Notes: a model not told the origin generated them from the letters alone. Shown: positions 42,461 through 54,954, counted from the stretch's first letter. The stretch is DNA of 64,000 nucleotides from Geopseudomonas aromaticivorans (GCF_019097855.1 NZ_JAHRGL010000010.1:1-64000); one strand, 5' to 3'. A program made the numbers and translations.

Positions 42461-45400
42461 ATGCCGCGCCTGCCGGCTCTGCCAGTACTCTGTCTGGCAT
42501 TGCTCCCCGCCTACAGCCACGCCGCCCTGCCGGGATGGACCCGGGATCCGTGGCTGTTCCTTGCTCCCTATGCGGCGGCCCTGCTGCCGACCCTGCTGGT
42601 CCTTGGCCTGCTGCTGGGTGCCCGACTGCGCCGCCAGCGACGGCAGCTCGTGCGTCTGCAGCAGGCCCTGCAGGCACGCGCCGAGCACGAGCGTGGACTG
42701 CTGGACCGCGCCCCGCTGGTGATGTGGGAAATGCGCCGGCACGACCTGCGCTTCACCCACGTCTCGGCGCCGGACGGGGCGCTGCTCGGCTACCCCGTCA
42801 ATGCCTGGCTGGCGGCGGACTTCTGCAGCCGCACCCTGTATCCGCCGGACGCCCCGGCCGCCCTCGCCTTTCTGCGCGGCGCAGGCGAACCCTCGCTAGC
42901 GCGGCACGAATGCCGGTGGATCGCCGCCGACGGTCGCCTGATCCGCCTGCTGGCTATCGTCCAGCGTCTCGGCGCGGGTGACGACGCCACGCTGCAGGGG
43001 CTGTTCATCGACATCGGCGAGAATCCGCTGAGCGAACAGGCGCTGCGCCAGTCCGAGCAGCAATACCGCTCGGCGTTTCACGACTGCCCCGAGATCATGC
43101 TGCTGATCGAACGCCACAGCGGACGCATCCTCGCCGCCAACCGGGCCTTCGAGGAAGCCACCGGCCTGCCGGCGGACAGCGCTTGCGGACACACCTCCAG
43201 CGAACTGGGCCTCTGGCGCCACCACGACCAGGGCCGCCTGGTGCTCAGCCAGCTACAGAGCCACGACCTGCAGAATGTCGAGGTCACCCTGATCCGCCGC
43301 GGCAACGAGGACTTCACCGGCCTGCTCTCGGCCAGGCGCGTCGAGCTGGATGGCCAGCCGGCCGCCATCGTGGTGCTGCGCGACCTTTCCGCCCTGCACC
43401 ACACCCGCCAGCTGCTGCACGCCAGCGAGGAGAAGTTCGCCAAGGCGTTCTACGCCTCGCCGGATGCGCTGAGCATCACCCGCCTGCGCGATGGCCGGCT
43501 GCTCGAGGCCAACCCCGGCTTCACCCAGATCACCGGCTACAGCCCGAGCGAGGCCATCAACCACAGCACCCTCGAACTGGGCCTGTGGGTCGACCCGGCC
43601 GATCGCCAGCGCCTGATGCGCCAGCTCGAGCAGGACGGCAGCGCGCAGCACCTGTCCGCCCGGGTACGCACCCGCGACGGCCAGGAGCGCCTGTGCGAGT
43701 TCAACGCCCAGCCCCTGCAGATCGACGGCGAGGACTGCGCACTGATCATCGCCCGCGACATCAGCGAGCGCGCGCAGATGCAGGAGCGCCTGCAACAGGC
43801 CGCCACGGTGTTCGAAAGCACCGCCGAAGGGGTGATGATCACCGACCTCGACCAGCGCATCGTCGCCATCAACCGCGCCTTCAGCGCCATCACCGGCTAC
43901 AGCGAAAGCGAGGCCCTCGGCCAGACCCCGCAGCTGCTGGCCTCCGGACAGCACGGCCAGGAGTTCCAGGAGGAGATCGGCAGCAGCCTCGAGCGCGACG
44001 GCCACTGGCAGGGCGAGATCTGGAGCCGGCGCAAGAACGGCGAGTCCTATCCGGCCTGGATGACCATCAGCGCCGTGCGCAACGGCGGCAACCGGATTTC
44101 GCACCATGTCGCGGTGTTCGCCGACATCACCAGCCTCAAGCACGCCCAGGCGCGCCTCGACTACCAGGCCCACCACGACCCGCTGACCGGTCTGCCCAAC
44201 CGCCTGCTGTTCGAGAACCGCCTGCAGCTGGCCCTCGACGAGGCGAAGACCGAACAACGCCGCGGGGCCGTGCTGTTCCTCGACCTCGACCGCTTCAAGC
44301 ACATCAACGACAGCCTCGGCCATCCGGTCGGCGACCTGCTGCTGCAGGGTATTGCCAAGCGTCTGCGCGAACAGCTGCGCGAAGTCGACACCGTGGCCCG
44401 TCTCGGCGGCGACGAGTTCATCGTGCTGATGCCCAGCGTCTCGCAGACCAGCGACGTCGAGCGGGTCGCCAGCAAGCTGATGGGCGCCTTCAGCACCCCG
44501 TTCAACGCCGACGGTCACGAGTTCTTCATGAGCTCGAGCATGGGCATCAGCCTGTTTCCCGAACATGGCGAGGATGTCGCCACCCTGGTGAAGAACGCCG
44601 ACAGCGCGATGTACCTGGCCAAGGCCCGCGGACGCAACCGCATCGAGTTCTATACCGCCGACCTGAGTTTCCTGGCCACCGAGCGCATGACCCTGGAAAA
44701 CGACCTGCGCCGCGCGGCCGAGCGCGGCGAACTGCACCTGCACTACCAGCCCAAGCAGTGCCTGCACAGCGGCCGGCTGGTCGGTGCCGAGGCGTTGCTG
44801 CGCTGGCAGCATCCGCTGCACGGCGACGTGCCGCCGGAGCGCTTCATTGCCCTCGCCGAGGAAAACGGCAGCATCATCGAGCTGGGCGACTGGGTGTTGC
44901 AGGAAGCCTGCCGGCAGATGAGCGAGTGGCAGGCGCAATACCCGGCATTCGGCCCGCTGGCGGTCAACCTGGCCGGCCCGCAACTGCGCCAGCCGCGGCT
45001 GGTCGAGCGGATCAGCGAACTGCTGGCCGCTGCCGGCCTGGAGCCCGCCAGCCTGCAACTGGAAATCACCGAAACCTTCGTCATGAGCCAGAAGGAGGAG
45101 GCCCTGCCGATCCTCCAGGCGCTCAAGGAACTCGGCCTGCAGCTGGCGATCGACGACTTCGGCACCGGCTACTCGTCGCTGAGCTACCTCAAGCGCCTGC
45201 CCATCGACACCCTGAAGATCGACCAGTCGTTCGTTGCCGGCCTGCCGGACGATCCCAACGATGCAGCCATCACCCGCGCCATCATCGCCCTCGGCCACAG
45301 CATGCAGCTGACGGTGATCGCCGAGGGGGTGGAGACCAAGTCGCAGGAGCGCTTTCTCGCCTTCGAAGGCTGCCAGCAGATCCAGGGCTACGTGCTGAGC

Positions 45401-45484
45401 CGGCCGCTGTCGGCCGAGGACTTCGCGGCGCGCTTTCTCGTATCCCGGCAAACCCTTGGCTCCAACGCGCAGGCGCCGCTATAA
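42461..45484 (+). CDS. PAS-PAS-PAS-PAS-GGDEF-EAL c-di-GMP enzyme, RmcA-like but without the periplasmic sensor
   Basis: A 1007-residue membrane protein. An N-terminal signal or anchor helix (about 1-22) is followed after a few residues by a second helix (about 30-52), so almost nothing is periplasmic. Then come four PAS-like repeats (about 68-190, 205-315, 325-440, 445-570), a GGDEF domain with an intact GGDEF at 649-653, and an EAL domain with E777-A-L779. Its catalytic series is kept (EITET, DDFGTGYSSL, LKIDQSF, AEGVET). Both cyclase and phosphodiesterase sites look functional. The neighbouring rpoD and tRNA match the P. aeruginosa rmcA locus, where RmcA (about 1245 residues) has an added periplasmic binding-protein domain. 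Confidence 0.88.
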   Translation: MPRLPALPVLCLALLPAYSHAALPGWTRDPWLFLAPYAAALLPTLLVLGLLLGARLRRQRRQLVRLQQALQARAEHERGLLDRAPLVMWEMRRHDLRFTHVSAPDGALLGYPVNAWLAADFCSRTLYPPDAPAALAFLRGAGEPSLARHECRWIAADGRLIRLLAIVQRLGAGDDATLQGLFIDIGENPLSEQALRQSEQQYRSAFHDCPEIMLLIERHSGRILAANRAFEEATGLPADSACGHTSSELGLWRHHDQGRLVLSQLQSHDLQNVEVTLIRRGNEDFTGLLSARRVELDGQPAAIVVLRDLSALHHTRQLLHASEEKFAKAFYASPDALSITRLRDGRLLEANPGFTQITGYSPSEAINHSTLELGLWVDPADRQRLMRQLEQDGSAQHLSARVRTRDGQERLCEFNAQPLQIDGEDCALIIARDISERAQMQERLQQAATVFESTAEGVMITDLDQRIVAINRAFSAITGYSESEALGQTPQLLASGQHGQEFQEEIGSSLERDGHWQGEIWSRRKNGESYPAWMTISAVRNGGNRISHHVAVFADITSLKHAQARLDYQAHHDPLTGLPNRLLFENRLQLALDEAKTEQRRGAVLFLDLDRFKHINDSLGHPVGDLLLQGIAKRLREQLREVDTVARLGGDEFIVLMPSVSQTSDVERVASKLMGAFSTPFNADGHEFFMSSSMGISLFPEHGEDVATLVKNADSAMYLAKARGRNRIEFYTADLSFLATERMTLENDLRRAAERGELHLHYQPKQCLHSGRLVGAEALLRWQHPLHGDVPPERFIALAEENGSIIELGDWVLQEACRQMSEWQAQYPAFGPLAVNLAGPQLRQPRLVERISELLAAAGLEPASLQLEITETFVMSQKEEALPILQALKELGLQLAIDDFGTGYSSLSYLKRLPIDTLKIDQSFVAGLPDDPNDAAITRAIIALGHSMQLTVIAEGVETKSQERFLAFEGCQQIQGYVLSRPLSAEDFAARFLVSRQTLGSNAQAPL

Positions 45485-45485
45485 T
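45456..45485 (+). promoter_or_regulatory. Promoter of the tRNA-Ile2 gene
   Basis: TTGGCT (45456-45461), 18-base spacer, perfect TATAAT (45480-45485), overlapping the end of the GGDEF-EAL gene. The roughly 100-base precursor leader contains a hairpin (CTTGCCGC 45494-45501 with GCGGCAAG 45514-45521). Confidence 0.65.
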
Positions 45486-45592
45486 CGCCGCGCCTTGCCG
45501 CCCCCTATGGTGCGCGGCAAGCCTGGAGAGGACGCCCGCCGGCCTCGCCGAATGGAACCACCCCGCCGGCATACAGCCTGGGGTTCGATAGC

Positions 45593-45669
45593 GGGCCTAT
45601 AGCTCAGTTGGTCAGAGCAGGCGACTCATAATCGCTTGGTCGCAGGTTCAAGTCCTGCTGGGCCCACCA
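45593..45669 (+). tRNA. tRNA-Ile2 (anticodon CAU, lysidine type)
   Basis: A 77-base cloverleaf with encoded CCA. Acceptor stem GGGCCTA/TGGGCCC, D-loop AGCTCAGTTGGTCAGAGC, anticodon loop CTCATAA (anticodon CAT) on the GGCGA/TCGCT stem, and T-loop GGTTCAAGTCC. The anticodon arm is identical to that I know for E. coli tRNA-Ile2, so it is probably modified by TilS to read AUA rather than acting as tRNA-Met. Automatic pipelines often label it tRNA-Met. Confidence 0.93.
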
Positions 45670-45676
45670 TACAAAT

Positions 45677-45709
45677 CAAAGGGTTAGGCAATTTCTGCCT
45701 AACCCTTTG
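45677..45709. terminator. Long perfect hairpin after tRNA-Ile2
   Basis: A 14-bp perfect stem (45677-45690 with 45696-45709) and an ATTTC loop, beginning 8 bases after the tRNA. The stem starts CAAAGGG and the far arm ends CCCTTTG; a strict T-run is lacking on the plus strand (CGTTTC). It probably ends tRNA transcription. Confidence 0.75.
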
Positions 45710-45846
45710 GCGTTTCTGGGGCGGCGCTTTCCGCGCCCCTGCCGCGCCCGTGCCACAGCCGATGAGCGGTACCTGCTGCCGGGAACTCGGCGCCGCCCTT
45801 TTCCTCTGACGAGTCACGCCGTCCCGGTGTTTCAGAGGAGTCCATC

Positions 45847-46182
45847 ATGCGCCGTACCCTGCTTGTCACATCCCTTGCCCTCCTGCCCGCCGCCAGCGCC
45901 CTGGCCGACCCTCGCGGGCACGACGCGGATATCGGCTGGGGAGAGGTTGCCACCTCCGCAGGGGTTTCCGCCTCGCTGTATTCCACCTTCAAGGACGAGA
46001 AGTTGGTGCTCGCCGCCGAGGACGACGCCTCCAGCTTCGTCGCCAGCGGCGGTGCCATCCGCGGCGCCTACCTGGAGGCCGCGCTGCAGCAGATCCGCCG
46101 CGATCATCCCGGCCTCAAGGCCAGCGACGAGGAACTGGCCAGCGCCATGCTCGCCAACGCCCAGGACGGCGCGCCACGCTGA
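45847..46182 (+). CDS. DUF2388 family exported protein
   Basis: A 111-residue protein with a signal peptide (about 1-20, ending ALA). The mature part carries the Pseudomonas-restricted DUF2388 pattern: STFKDEKLVLAAEDDASSFVASGGAIRGAYLEAAL region, then a helical tail. Function unknown. A terminator shared with gcvP follows. Members of this family often occur in tandem copies; here there is one. Confidence 0.82.
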   Translation: MRRTLLVTSLALLPAASALADPRGHDADIGWGEVATSAGVSASLYSTFKDEKLVLAAEDDASSFVASGGAIRGAYLEAALQQIRRDHPGLKASDEELASAMLANAQDGAPR

Positions 46183-46206
46183 GTTGCGGACTGTCGCCGC
46201 CCACCC

Positions 46207-46231
46207 AAAAGCCGTCGCAAGCGACGGCTTT
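46207..46231. terminator. Bidirectional terminator between the DUF2388 gene and gcvP
   Basis: AAGCCGTCGC (46209-46218) pairs with GCGACGGCTT (46221-46230), with A4 on the left and T3 on the right; the minus-strand T-run (T4) is better, favouring gcvP. Confidence 0.82.
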
Positions 46232-46250
46232 GTCGTTGATGCCCCGCAGC

Positions 46251-49124
<2,874 letters not shown>

Positions 49125-49235
49125 GGCACGGACTCCGGAACGGATATCCGGCCGCGGCAGCAGCCGGACAGGGCGTGAACGCGCTGCCGGCAGCCCGTCC
49201 GCTGGCAGCGGCACGAGCCACCAGCGGCAGAAGGA

Positions 49236-49619
49236 TCAGGCGTCGCAGCTGGCCTGATAGGCGGCGGCGTCGAGCAGTTGCTGCAGCTCGGCCACGGCGG
49301 CCGGCTTGAGCTTGAAGAACCAGGCGCCGTAGGGGTCGTCGTTGACGCCTTCCGGCGCGTCGGCCAGCGCCTCGTTGATCGCCAGCACCTCGCCGGCGAC
49401 CGGCGCGTAGATGTCCGAAGCGGCCTTCACCGACTCGACCACGCCGGCCTGCTCGCCGGCCGCCAGCTGCTTGCCGACTTCCGGCAGTTCGACATAGACC
49501 ACGTCGCCCAGGGCTTCCTGGGCGTGGTCGGTGATGCCCACGGTGACGCTGCCGTCCTCTTCCAGACGGGCCCATTCGTGGCTGGCGGCGTAACGCAGTT
49601 CGGCAGGGGTCTTGCTCAT
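49236..49619 (-). CDS. gcvH: Glycine cleavage system H protein
   Basis: The lipoyl carrier shuttling the aminomethyl intermediate between GcvP and GcvT. It has 127 residues from [10 protein letters not shown], with the lipoylation site K65 in [13 protein letters not shown]. Eleven upstream in-frame codons are rejected. It lies 99 bases after gcvT and 111 before gcvP. Confidence 0.96.
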   Translation of the reverse strand: MSKTPAELRYAASHEWARLEEDGSVTVGITDHAQEALGDVVYVELPEVGKQLAAGEQAGVVESVKAASDIYAPVAGEVLAINEALADAPEGVNDDPYGAWFFKLKPAAVAELQQLLDAAAYQASCDA

Positions 49620-49718
49620 TGTTGGATTCCTTGTTCGGTTCGGCGCCCGCAACGACGCCAGCGGAAAAGTGCGGTCAACAGTACATGGACGCAGCCGCGC
49701 CGGCTACGCCCCGCCGCC

Positions 49719-50804
49719 TCAGATCAGGGCCTTGCCGTGACGCACGAAACTCGGCTTGACCACCCGCACCGGGTACCACTTGCCGCGGATCTCCACCTCG
49801 GCGCGCTCGCCAGTGCCCGCCGGCACGCGGGCCAGGGCGATGGACTTGCCCAGGGTCGGCGAGAAGCTGCCACTGGTGATCTCGCCCTCGCCGAGGCCGG
49901 CGATGCGCACCACCTGGTGGGCGCGCAGCACGCCGCGTTCCTCGAGCACCAGACCGACCAGCTTGGTCTCCGCGCCGCCGCCGGCACGCTGGGCCTCGAG
50001 CGCGCCGCGACCGATGAACTCGCGCTCGCTCGGCTGCCAGGCGATGGTCCAGGCGAGGTTGGCCGCCATCGGCGTCACCGTCTCGTTCATGTCCTGGCCG
50101 TAAAGGTTGAGCCCGGCTTCCAGGCGCAGGGTGTCACGCGCGCCGAGGCCCGCCGGAGCGATGCCCGCGCCGACCAGATCGTTGAGGAAGCCCGGCGCCT
50201 CGGCGGCCGGCAGCATGATCTCCAGGCCGTCCTCGCCAGTGTAGCCGGTGCGGGCGATGAACCAGTCGCCCTCGGCCAGGCCGTGGAACGGTTGCAGCTC
50301 GCGGATCAGCGCGGCGCGCGGCGGGGTCACCAGTTCGGCGCACTTGTCGCGGGCATTCGGCCCCTGCACGGCGAGCATGGCCAGGTCGCTGCGCTCGGCC
50401 AGGGCCACGGCGAAGCCCTCGGCCTGCGCCTGCAGCCAGGCCAGATCCTTGGCCCGGGTGGCGGCGTTGACCACCAGGCGGTAGCCGTCGGCGGTGCGAT
50501 AGACGATCAGGTCGTCGATCACGCCCCCCTCGGCGTTGAGCATGACGCCGTACAACGCCTTGCCGAGCTGATCCAGGCGCGCCACGTCGCTGGCCAGCAG
50601 CCGGCGCAGATACTCCCCGGCCTGCACGCCGGTGACATCGACCACGGTCATGTGCGAGACATCGAAGACCCCGCAGTCCTGGCGCACCTGGTGATGCTCC
50701 TCGACTTGCGAACCGTAGTGCAGCGGCATGTCCCAGCCGCCGAAATCGACCATCTTGGCGCCCAGCGCCACGTGCAGATCATAGAGGGGCGTACGCTGTC
50801 CCAT
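49719..50804 (-). CDS. gcvT: Glycine cleavage system T protein (aminomethyltransferase)
   Basis: Transfers the methylene group to tetrahydrofolate and releases ammonia. Starting at [11 protein letters not shown], directly behind a strong AAGGAG, gives 361 residues. The folate-binding region includes GVFDVSHM and the YTGEDGLEI segment. Only 73 bases separate it from the upstream permease gene, too few for the usual tandem glycine riboswitch, so regulation must differ. Confidence 0.96.
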   Translation of the reverse strand: MGQRTPLYDLHVALGAKMVDFGGWDMPLHYGSQVEEHHQVRQDCGVFDVSHMTVVDVTGVQAGEYLRRLLASDVARLDQLGKALYGVMLNAEGGVIDDLIVYRTADGYRLVVNAATRAKDLAWLQAQAEGFAVALAERSDLAMLAVQGPNARDKCAELVTPPRAALIRELQPFHGLAEGDWFIARTGYTGEDGLEIMLPAAEAPGFLNDLVGAGIAPAGLGARDTLRLEAGLNLYGQDMNETVTPMAANLAWTIAWQPSEREFIGRGALEAQRAGGGAETKLVGLVLEERGVLRAHQVVRIAGLGEGEITSGSFSPTLGKSIALARVPAGTGERAEVEIRGKWYPVRVVKPSFVRHGKALI

Positions 50805-50877
50805 GGGAACTCCTTCCGGGCCTCGAATGGCGGGCATTGTAGCTGCAAATGACCAGCCGGACATGGCCCCCCGACCT

Positions 50878-52494
50878 TCAGCCATAGCGCCGTGCCGAGC
50901 GGCGGATCAGGCCGATCACCGGCAGCAGGCCGACCAGCACCAGGGTCAGCGCTGGCAGCGCCGCGCGTGCCCACTCGCCCTCGCTGGTCATCTCGAACAC
51001 CCGCACCGCCAGGGTATCCCAGCCGAACGGGCGCATCAGCAGGGTCGCCGGCATCTCCTTGAGCACGTCGACGAACACCAGCAGCGCAGCGCTCAGGGTG
51101 CCCGGCAGCAGCAGCGGCAGGTAGACGCGCAGGAACAGTTGCGGCCCGCCGACACCAAGGCTGCGGGCGGCTTCCGGCAGCGACGGGCGGATACGCGCCA
51201 GGCTGCCTTCCAGCGGCCCGAAAGCTACCGCCATGAAGCGGATCAGGTAGGCCAGCAGCAGCGCGCTGAGGCTGCCCAGCAGCCAGGGCTTGCCTTCGCC
51301 CCCCAGGGCGGCGGACAGCGGGATGACCAGATGACTGTCCAGCCAGCTGAAGGCCAGCATGATCGACACCGCCAGCACCGAGCCGGGCAGCGCATAGCCG
51401 AGGTTGGCCAGGCCGACCAGCGCCTGCATGCGCCGGGTCGCCGCCAGACGGCGGGCGAAGGCCAGCAGCATGGCCAGCGCCACGGTGAGCAGCGCCGCCA
51501 GACCGCCCAGATAGAGGGTGTGCAGGATCAGGCCGACGTAGCGCTCGTCGAGGTCGAAGCGCCCGCGCTGCCAGAACCACACCAGCAGCTGCAGCACGGG
51601 AATGACGAAGGCGCAGAGAAATACCAGCGTGCACCAAGCACTTGCCGCCAGTGCCTTGCCGCCACGCAGGGAGTACAGCGGTGCGCTGCGCGCCCGCTCG
51701 TTGCCGGTACGGCTGGCGCCGCGGGCGCGGCGCTCGGCGTAGAGCAGCAGCATCACCGCCAGCAGCAGTAGGCTGGCCAGCTGGGTGGCGCTGGACAGGC
51801 TGTAGAAGCCATACCAGGTCTTGTAGATGGCGGTGGTGAAGGTATCGAAGTTGAACACCGACACCGCGCCGAAGTCGGCCAGGGTCTCCATCAGCGCCAG
51901 CGCCAGGCCGGCGCCGATGGCCGGACGCGCCACCGGCAGGGCCACCCGCCAGAACGCCTGCCAGGGCGACAGGCCGAGCACCCGCGCCGCCTCCATCAGG
52001 CCCTTGCCCTGGGCGAGGAAGGCGCTGCGCGCCAGCAGGTAGACGTAGGGATAGAACACCAGCACCAGCACCAGGGTCACCCCCTCGGTGGAGCGCACCC
52101 GCGGCAGGCGCAGGCCGCTGCCGAACCACTCGCGCAGCAGGCTCTGCACCGGCCCGGAGAAATCCAGCAGGCCGACGAAGACGAACGCCAGCACGTAGGC
52201 GGGGATGGCGAAGGGCAGCATCAGCGCCCAGTCCAGCCACTTGCGGCCGGGGAATTCGCACAGTGCGGTCAGCCACGCCAGGCTGACGCCGAGCAGGGTC
52301 ACGCCGACGCCGACGCCCAGCACCAGGCTCAGGGTGTTGCCGAGCAGGCGCGGCATCTGCGTATCCCACAGGTGGCGCCAGATCTCGCCGTCCACCTCGC
52401 CCCAGCTCAGCAGCAGGACGCTGAGCGGCAGCAGGACCAGAGCGGCAATGGCCGCGGCGGGCGGATACCAGCGGCGTTGGGCGGAATGGGCCAC
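50878..52494 (-). CDS. Ferric-iron ABC transporter permease (FbpB/HitB-like)
   Basis: A two-module permease of 538 residues with about 12 transmembrane helices. Two EAA-type loops that contact the ATPase are visible ([20 protein letters not shown] and [20 protein letters not shown]). Start chosen at a GTG immediately behind AAGGAGTCCGC, an excellent ribosome-binding site; the frame stays open 16 codons further. It pairs with the upstream iron-binding protein. No ATP-binding subunit is encoded nearby in the window. Confidence 0.88.
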   Translation of the reverse strand: MAHSAQRRWYPPAAAIAALVLLPLSVLLLSWGEVDGEIWRHLWDTQMPRLLGNTLSLVLGVGVGVTLLGVSLAWLTALCEFPGRKWLDWALMLPFAIPAYVLAFVFVGLLDFSGPVQSLLREWFGSGLRLPRVRSTEGVTLVLVLVFYPYVYLLARSAFLAQGKGLMEAARVLGLSPWQAFWRVALPVARPAIGAGLALALMETLADFGAVSVFNFDTFTTAIYKTWYGFYSLSSATQLASLLLLAVMLLLYAERRARGASRTGNERARSAPLYSLRGGKALAASAWCTLVFLCAFVIPVLQLLVWFWQRGRFDLDERYVGLILHTLYLGGLAALLTVALAMLLAFARRLAATRRMQALVGLANLGYALPGSVLAVSIMLAFSWLDSHLVIPLSAALGGEGKPWLLGSLSALLLAYLIRFMAVAFGPLEGSLARIRPSLPEAARSLGVGGPQLFLRVYLPLLLPGTLSAALLVFVDVLKEMPATLLMRPFGWDTLAVRVFEMTSEGEWARAALPALTLVLVGLLPVIGLIRRSARRYG

Positions 52495-52572
52495 GCGGAC
52501 TCCTTGGCAGGCGGGACACGGGAGAGGCCAACTGCGCTGCAAACGGCATGTTCAGACAACGGCGGCCAAACG

Positions 52573-52600
52573 AAAACGCCCCGGTTTTGGCCGGGGCGTC
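52573..52600 (-). terminator. Terminator or attenuator between binding protein and permease
   Basis: On the minus strand ACGCCCCGG and CCGGGGCGT form a 9-bp stem (52599-52591 with 52584-52576) followed by TTT. It follows the binding-protein stop and precedes the permease, so it would make the soluble binder more abundant than the membrane subunit. Confidence 0.75.
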
Positions 52601-52625
52601 GAGTATAACCAACGGCGGACGGTAA

Positions 52626-53627
52626 TCAGTTCCAGCCGGCACGATCCATCAGCTTGATCGCCTCGGCCTGGCGCTTGCCGGCCACTTCCACCGGAATGCT
52701 GTCGGCCTTGAAGCTGCCCCAGGCGGCCACTTCCTTGGACGGCGCGACCTGCGGATTGGCCGGGAACTCCTGGTTGACGCCAGCAAACACGCCCTGGGCT
52801 TCCGGGGTGGTCATCCACTCCAGCAGCTGCTGGGCGGCGGCGGCGTGCGGCGCATGCTGGGTCACGCCGGCGCCGGAGAGGTTGACGTGCACGCCGCGGT
52901 CGGCCTGGTTCGGCCAGAACAGCTTGACCTTCAGATCCGGCTTTTCCTTGTGCAGGCGGCCGAAGTAGTAGGTGTTGACCATGCCGACATCGCACTGGCC
53001 GGCATCGATGGCCTGCAGCAGCGCGGTGTCGTCGGCGAACACGTCGGTGGCCAGGTTGTTCACCCAGCCCTTGATGATCTGCTCGGTCTTCGCCGCGCCG
53101 TGGGTCTCGATCAGGGTGGCGGTCAACGACTGGTTGTAGACCTTCTTGCTGGTGCGCAGGCACAGGCGGCCTTCCCAGCTCTTGTCGGCCAGCGCCTCGT
53201 AGGTGCTCAACTCCTGCGGCTTGACCCGCTCGGTGGAGTAGACGATGGTCCGCGCACGCAGCGACAGGCCAGTCCAGGCGCCGGTGCTGGAGCGGTACTG
53301 GCTGGGGATGTTGGCCTCGATGACCGGCGACTTCAGCGGCTTGAGTACGCCCTGCTGCTCGGCCTGCCAGAGGTTGCCGGCATCCACGGTGATCAGCAGG
53401 TCGGCCGGGGTGTTCTCGCCTTCGGCCTTCAGGCGCGCCAGCAGCGGCGCTTCCTTGTCGGTGATGAACTTGACCTTGACCCCGGTCTTGGCGGTGTACT
53501 GGTCGAATACCGGCTTGATCAGCTCGTCGATGCGCGCCGAATAGACCACAACCTCGTCGGCGGCCTGCACGGTACCGGCCAGGGTGGTCAGCGCCAGGGC
53601 CGCCAGGATCTTCTTGTTTGCCTGCAT
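52626..53627 (-). CDS. Periplasmic ferric-iron binding protein (FbpA-like)
   Basis: A 333-residue solute-binding protein with a signal peptide (1-22, cut after VQA). The mature sequence begins [10 protein letters not shown]. The family's iron-coordinating tyrosine pair is present as Y220-Y221 in VNTYYFGRL. Starting at MQANKKIL with CGAGGCG upstream is preferred over a start 17 codons earlier that would overlap the promoter. Expressed from an iron-type promoter with an apparent Fur box, and followed by the permease. Confidence 0.9.
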   Translation of the reverse strand: MQANKKILAALALTTLAGTVQAADEVVVYSARIDELIKPVFDQYTAKTGVKVKFITDKEAPLLARLKAEGENTPADLLITVDAGNLWQAEQQGVLKPLKSPVIEANIPSQYRSSTGAWTGLSLRARTIVYSTERVKPQELSTYEALADKSWEGRLCLRTSKKVYNQSLTATLIETHGAAKTEQIIKGWVNNLATDVFADDTALLQAIDAGQCDVGMVNTYYFGRLHKEKPDLKVKLFWPNQADRGVHVNLSGAGVTQHAPHAAAAQQLLEWMTTPEAQGVFAGVNQEFPANPQVAPSKEVAAWGSFKADSIPVEVAGKRQAEAIKLMDRAGWN

Positions 53628-53657
53628 GGAACACGCCTCGTAGGAAGGGTTGAGTTG

Positions 53658-53690
53658 GCAAATGATAGTTAATCCCATTTAGCTTCTCAA
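53658..53690 (-). promoter_or_regulatory. Promoter with overlapping Fur-like box for the iron transporter
   Basis: TTGAGA (53690-53685), 17-base spacer, TATCAT (53667-53662) is a good sigma70 promoter. A 19-base window at 53658-53676 matches 12 of 19 positions of the GATAATGATAATCATTATC Fur consensus and covers the -10, where Fur-Fe(II) would block polymerase. Confidence 0.6.
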
Positions 53691-53703
53691 CCACCAACAA
53701 GGC

Positions 53704-54954
53704 TCAGGCGCGTCTTTTTTGATCCACATCAGTGACGCACGCCCGGGCCAGCTCCGGCAGATCGCCGGACAGCCCCAGCGCCTGGCGCACGAACAGGCCC
53801 TTGGCCTCGTGATGGCCGTCCATCAGGCGCAGGCCGGCGTTGCGCAGCCAGCGCAGGGGCAGCGGGTCGGCCTGGAACAGCCGCTCGAAGCTTTCCATCG
53901 CCGCCATCATCGCCAGGTTGGGCGGCATGCGCCGGCGCTCGAAGCGGCCCAGCACGCGCAGGTCGGCCGGATTCTCGCCGCGCGCGCGGGCGTGCAGCAG
54001 CACCTCGGCCAGGGTGGCGGCATCGAGGAAACCGAGGTTGACCCCCTGCCCGGCCAGCGGATGGATCACGTGGGCGGCATCGCCAATCAGTGCCAGCCCC
54101 GCCTCGACGTAGCGTTTGGCGTGGCGCTGGCGCAGCGGGATGCACAGGCGCGGATCGACCTCCAGCACCGTCCCGAGGCGCTGCTCGAAGGCGCGGCCCA
54201 GCTCGGCGGCGAAGGCGGCAGCGTCCAGCGCCATCAGCCGTTCGGCCTCGCGCGGCGTGCACGACCAGACGATCGAGCACCAGTGGCGGTCGCCCGCGCG
54301 CTCGAGCGGCAGGAAGGCCAGCGGGCCGTCGTCGGTGAAGCGCTGCCAGGCGGTGGCCTGGTGCTCCTGCGCGCATCGCACGCTGGTGACGATGGCGTGG
54401 TGCAGGTAGTCCCACTCGCGGGTGGCGCAGCCCGCCAGGCGGCGCACCGCCGAGTTGGCGCCGTCGGCGGCGACCACTAGCGGCGCGCGCAGCTCGCGGC
54501 CGTCGGCCAGCTGCAGCAGCCAGCCGGCGCCAGAGCGGCGCAGTTGTTCTAGGCGCGCGCCTGCCAGCAGCTCGATGCCGCTGTCCTGCAGGCGGTCGAG
54601 CAGGGCGTCCTGCACCACGCGGTTCTCGACGATGTGGCCGAGCACCTCGGCGTGCACGCTGGCGGCGGAGAAGTGGATCTGCCCGGTGCCGGAGCCGTCC
54701 CACACCTGCATCGCCCGGTAGGGCGCGGCGCGGCGGGCGACGATGCCGTCCCAGGCGCCGAGGCGCTGGAGGATGCGCCGGCTGGCCTCGGACAGCGCGC
54801 TGACCCGCGGCTCGAACGGCGCCGCCGGGTCGAACGGCGTCACCGCCAGCGGCCCGCCGTCCAGCAGCAGGATGCGAAGGCCGCTGTCCTTGAGGGCCAG
54901 CGCCAGCGTGCTGCCGACCATGCCGGCGCCGACGATGATCAGGTCTGCTTGCAT
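53704..54954 (-). CDS. ubiI: UbiI-type FAD-dependent ubiquinone hydroxylase
   Basis: A flavoprotein monooxygenase of the UbiH/COQ6 family, probably performing C5 hydroxylation in ubiquinone synthesis. It has 416 residues. The N-terminal dinucleotide motif IVGAGMVGSTLAL, the DG motif (AADGANSAVRRL) and the FAD-ribityl GD motif (LIGDAAHVIHPLAGQGVNLG) are intact. Starting at MQADLIIVG removes 187 out-of-place in-frame codons. It follows ubiH by 56 bases. Assignment of UbiI versus another paralogue rests on position relative to ubiH. Confidence 0.85.
   Translation of the reverse strand: MQADLIIVGAGMVGSTLALALKDSGLRILLLDGGPLAVTPFDPAAPFEPRVSALSEASRRILQRLGAWDGIVARRAAPYRAMQVWDGSGTGQIHFSAASVHAEVLGHIVENRVVQDALLDRLQDSGIELLAGARLEQLRRSGAGWLLQLADGRELRAPLVVAADGANSAVRRLAGCATREWDYLHHAIVTSVRCAQEHQATAWQRFTDDGPLAFLPLERAGDRHWCSIVWSCTPREAERLMALDAAAFAAELGRAFEQRLGTVLEVDPRLCIPLRQRHAKRYVEAGLALIGDAAHVIHPLAGQGVNLGFLDAATLAEVLLHARARGENPADLRVLGRFERRRMPPNLAMMAAMESFERLFQADPLPLRWLRNAGLRLMDGHHEAKGLFVRQALGLSGDLPELARACVTDVDQKRRA

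Noticed and set aside
45626-45817. Small minus-strand ORF ending MVGPAGLEPATKRL
   Set aside because: The C-terminal peptide is the antisense translation of the tRNA-Ile2 3' half, a well-known annotation artefact.
50805-50877. Glycine riboswitch upstream of gcvT
   Set aside because: Only 73 bases separate gcvT from the permease gene and I cannot fold the conserved glycine aptamer cores from them.
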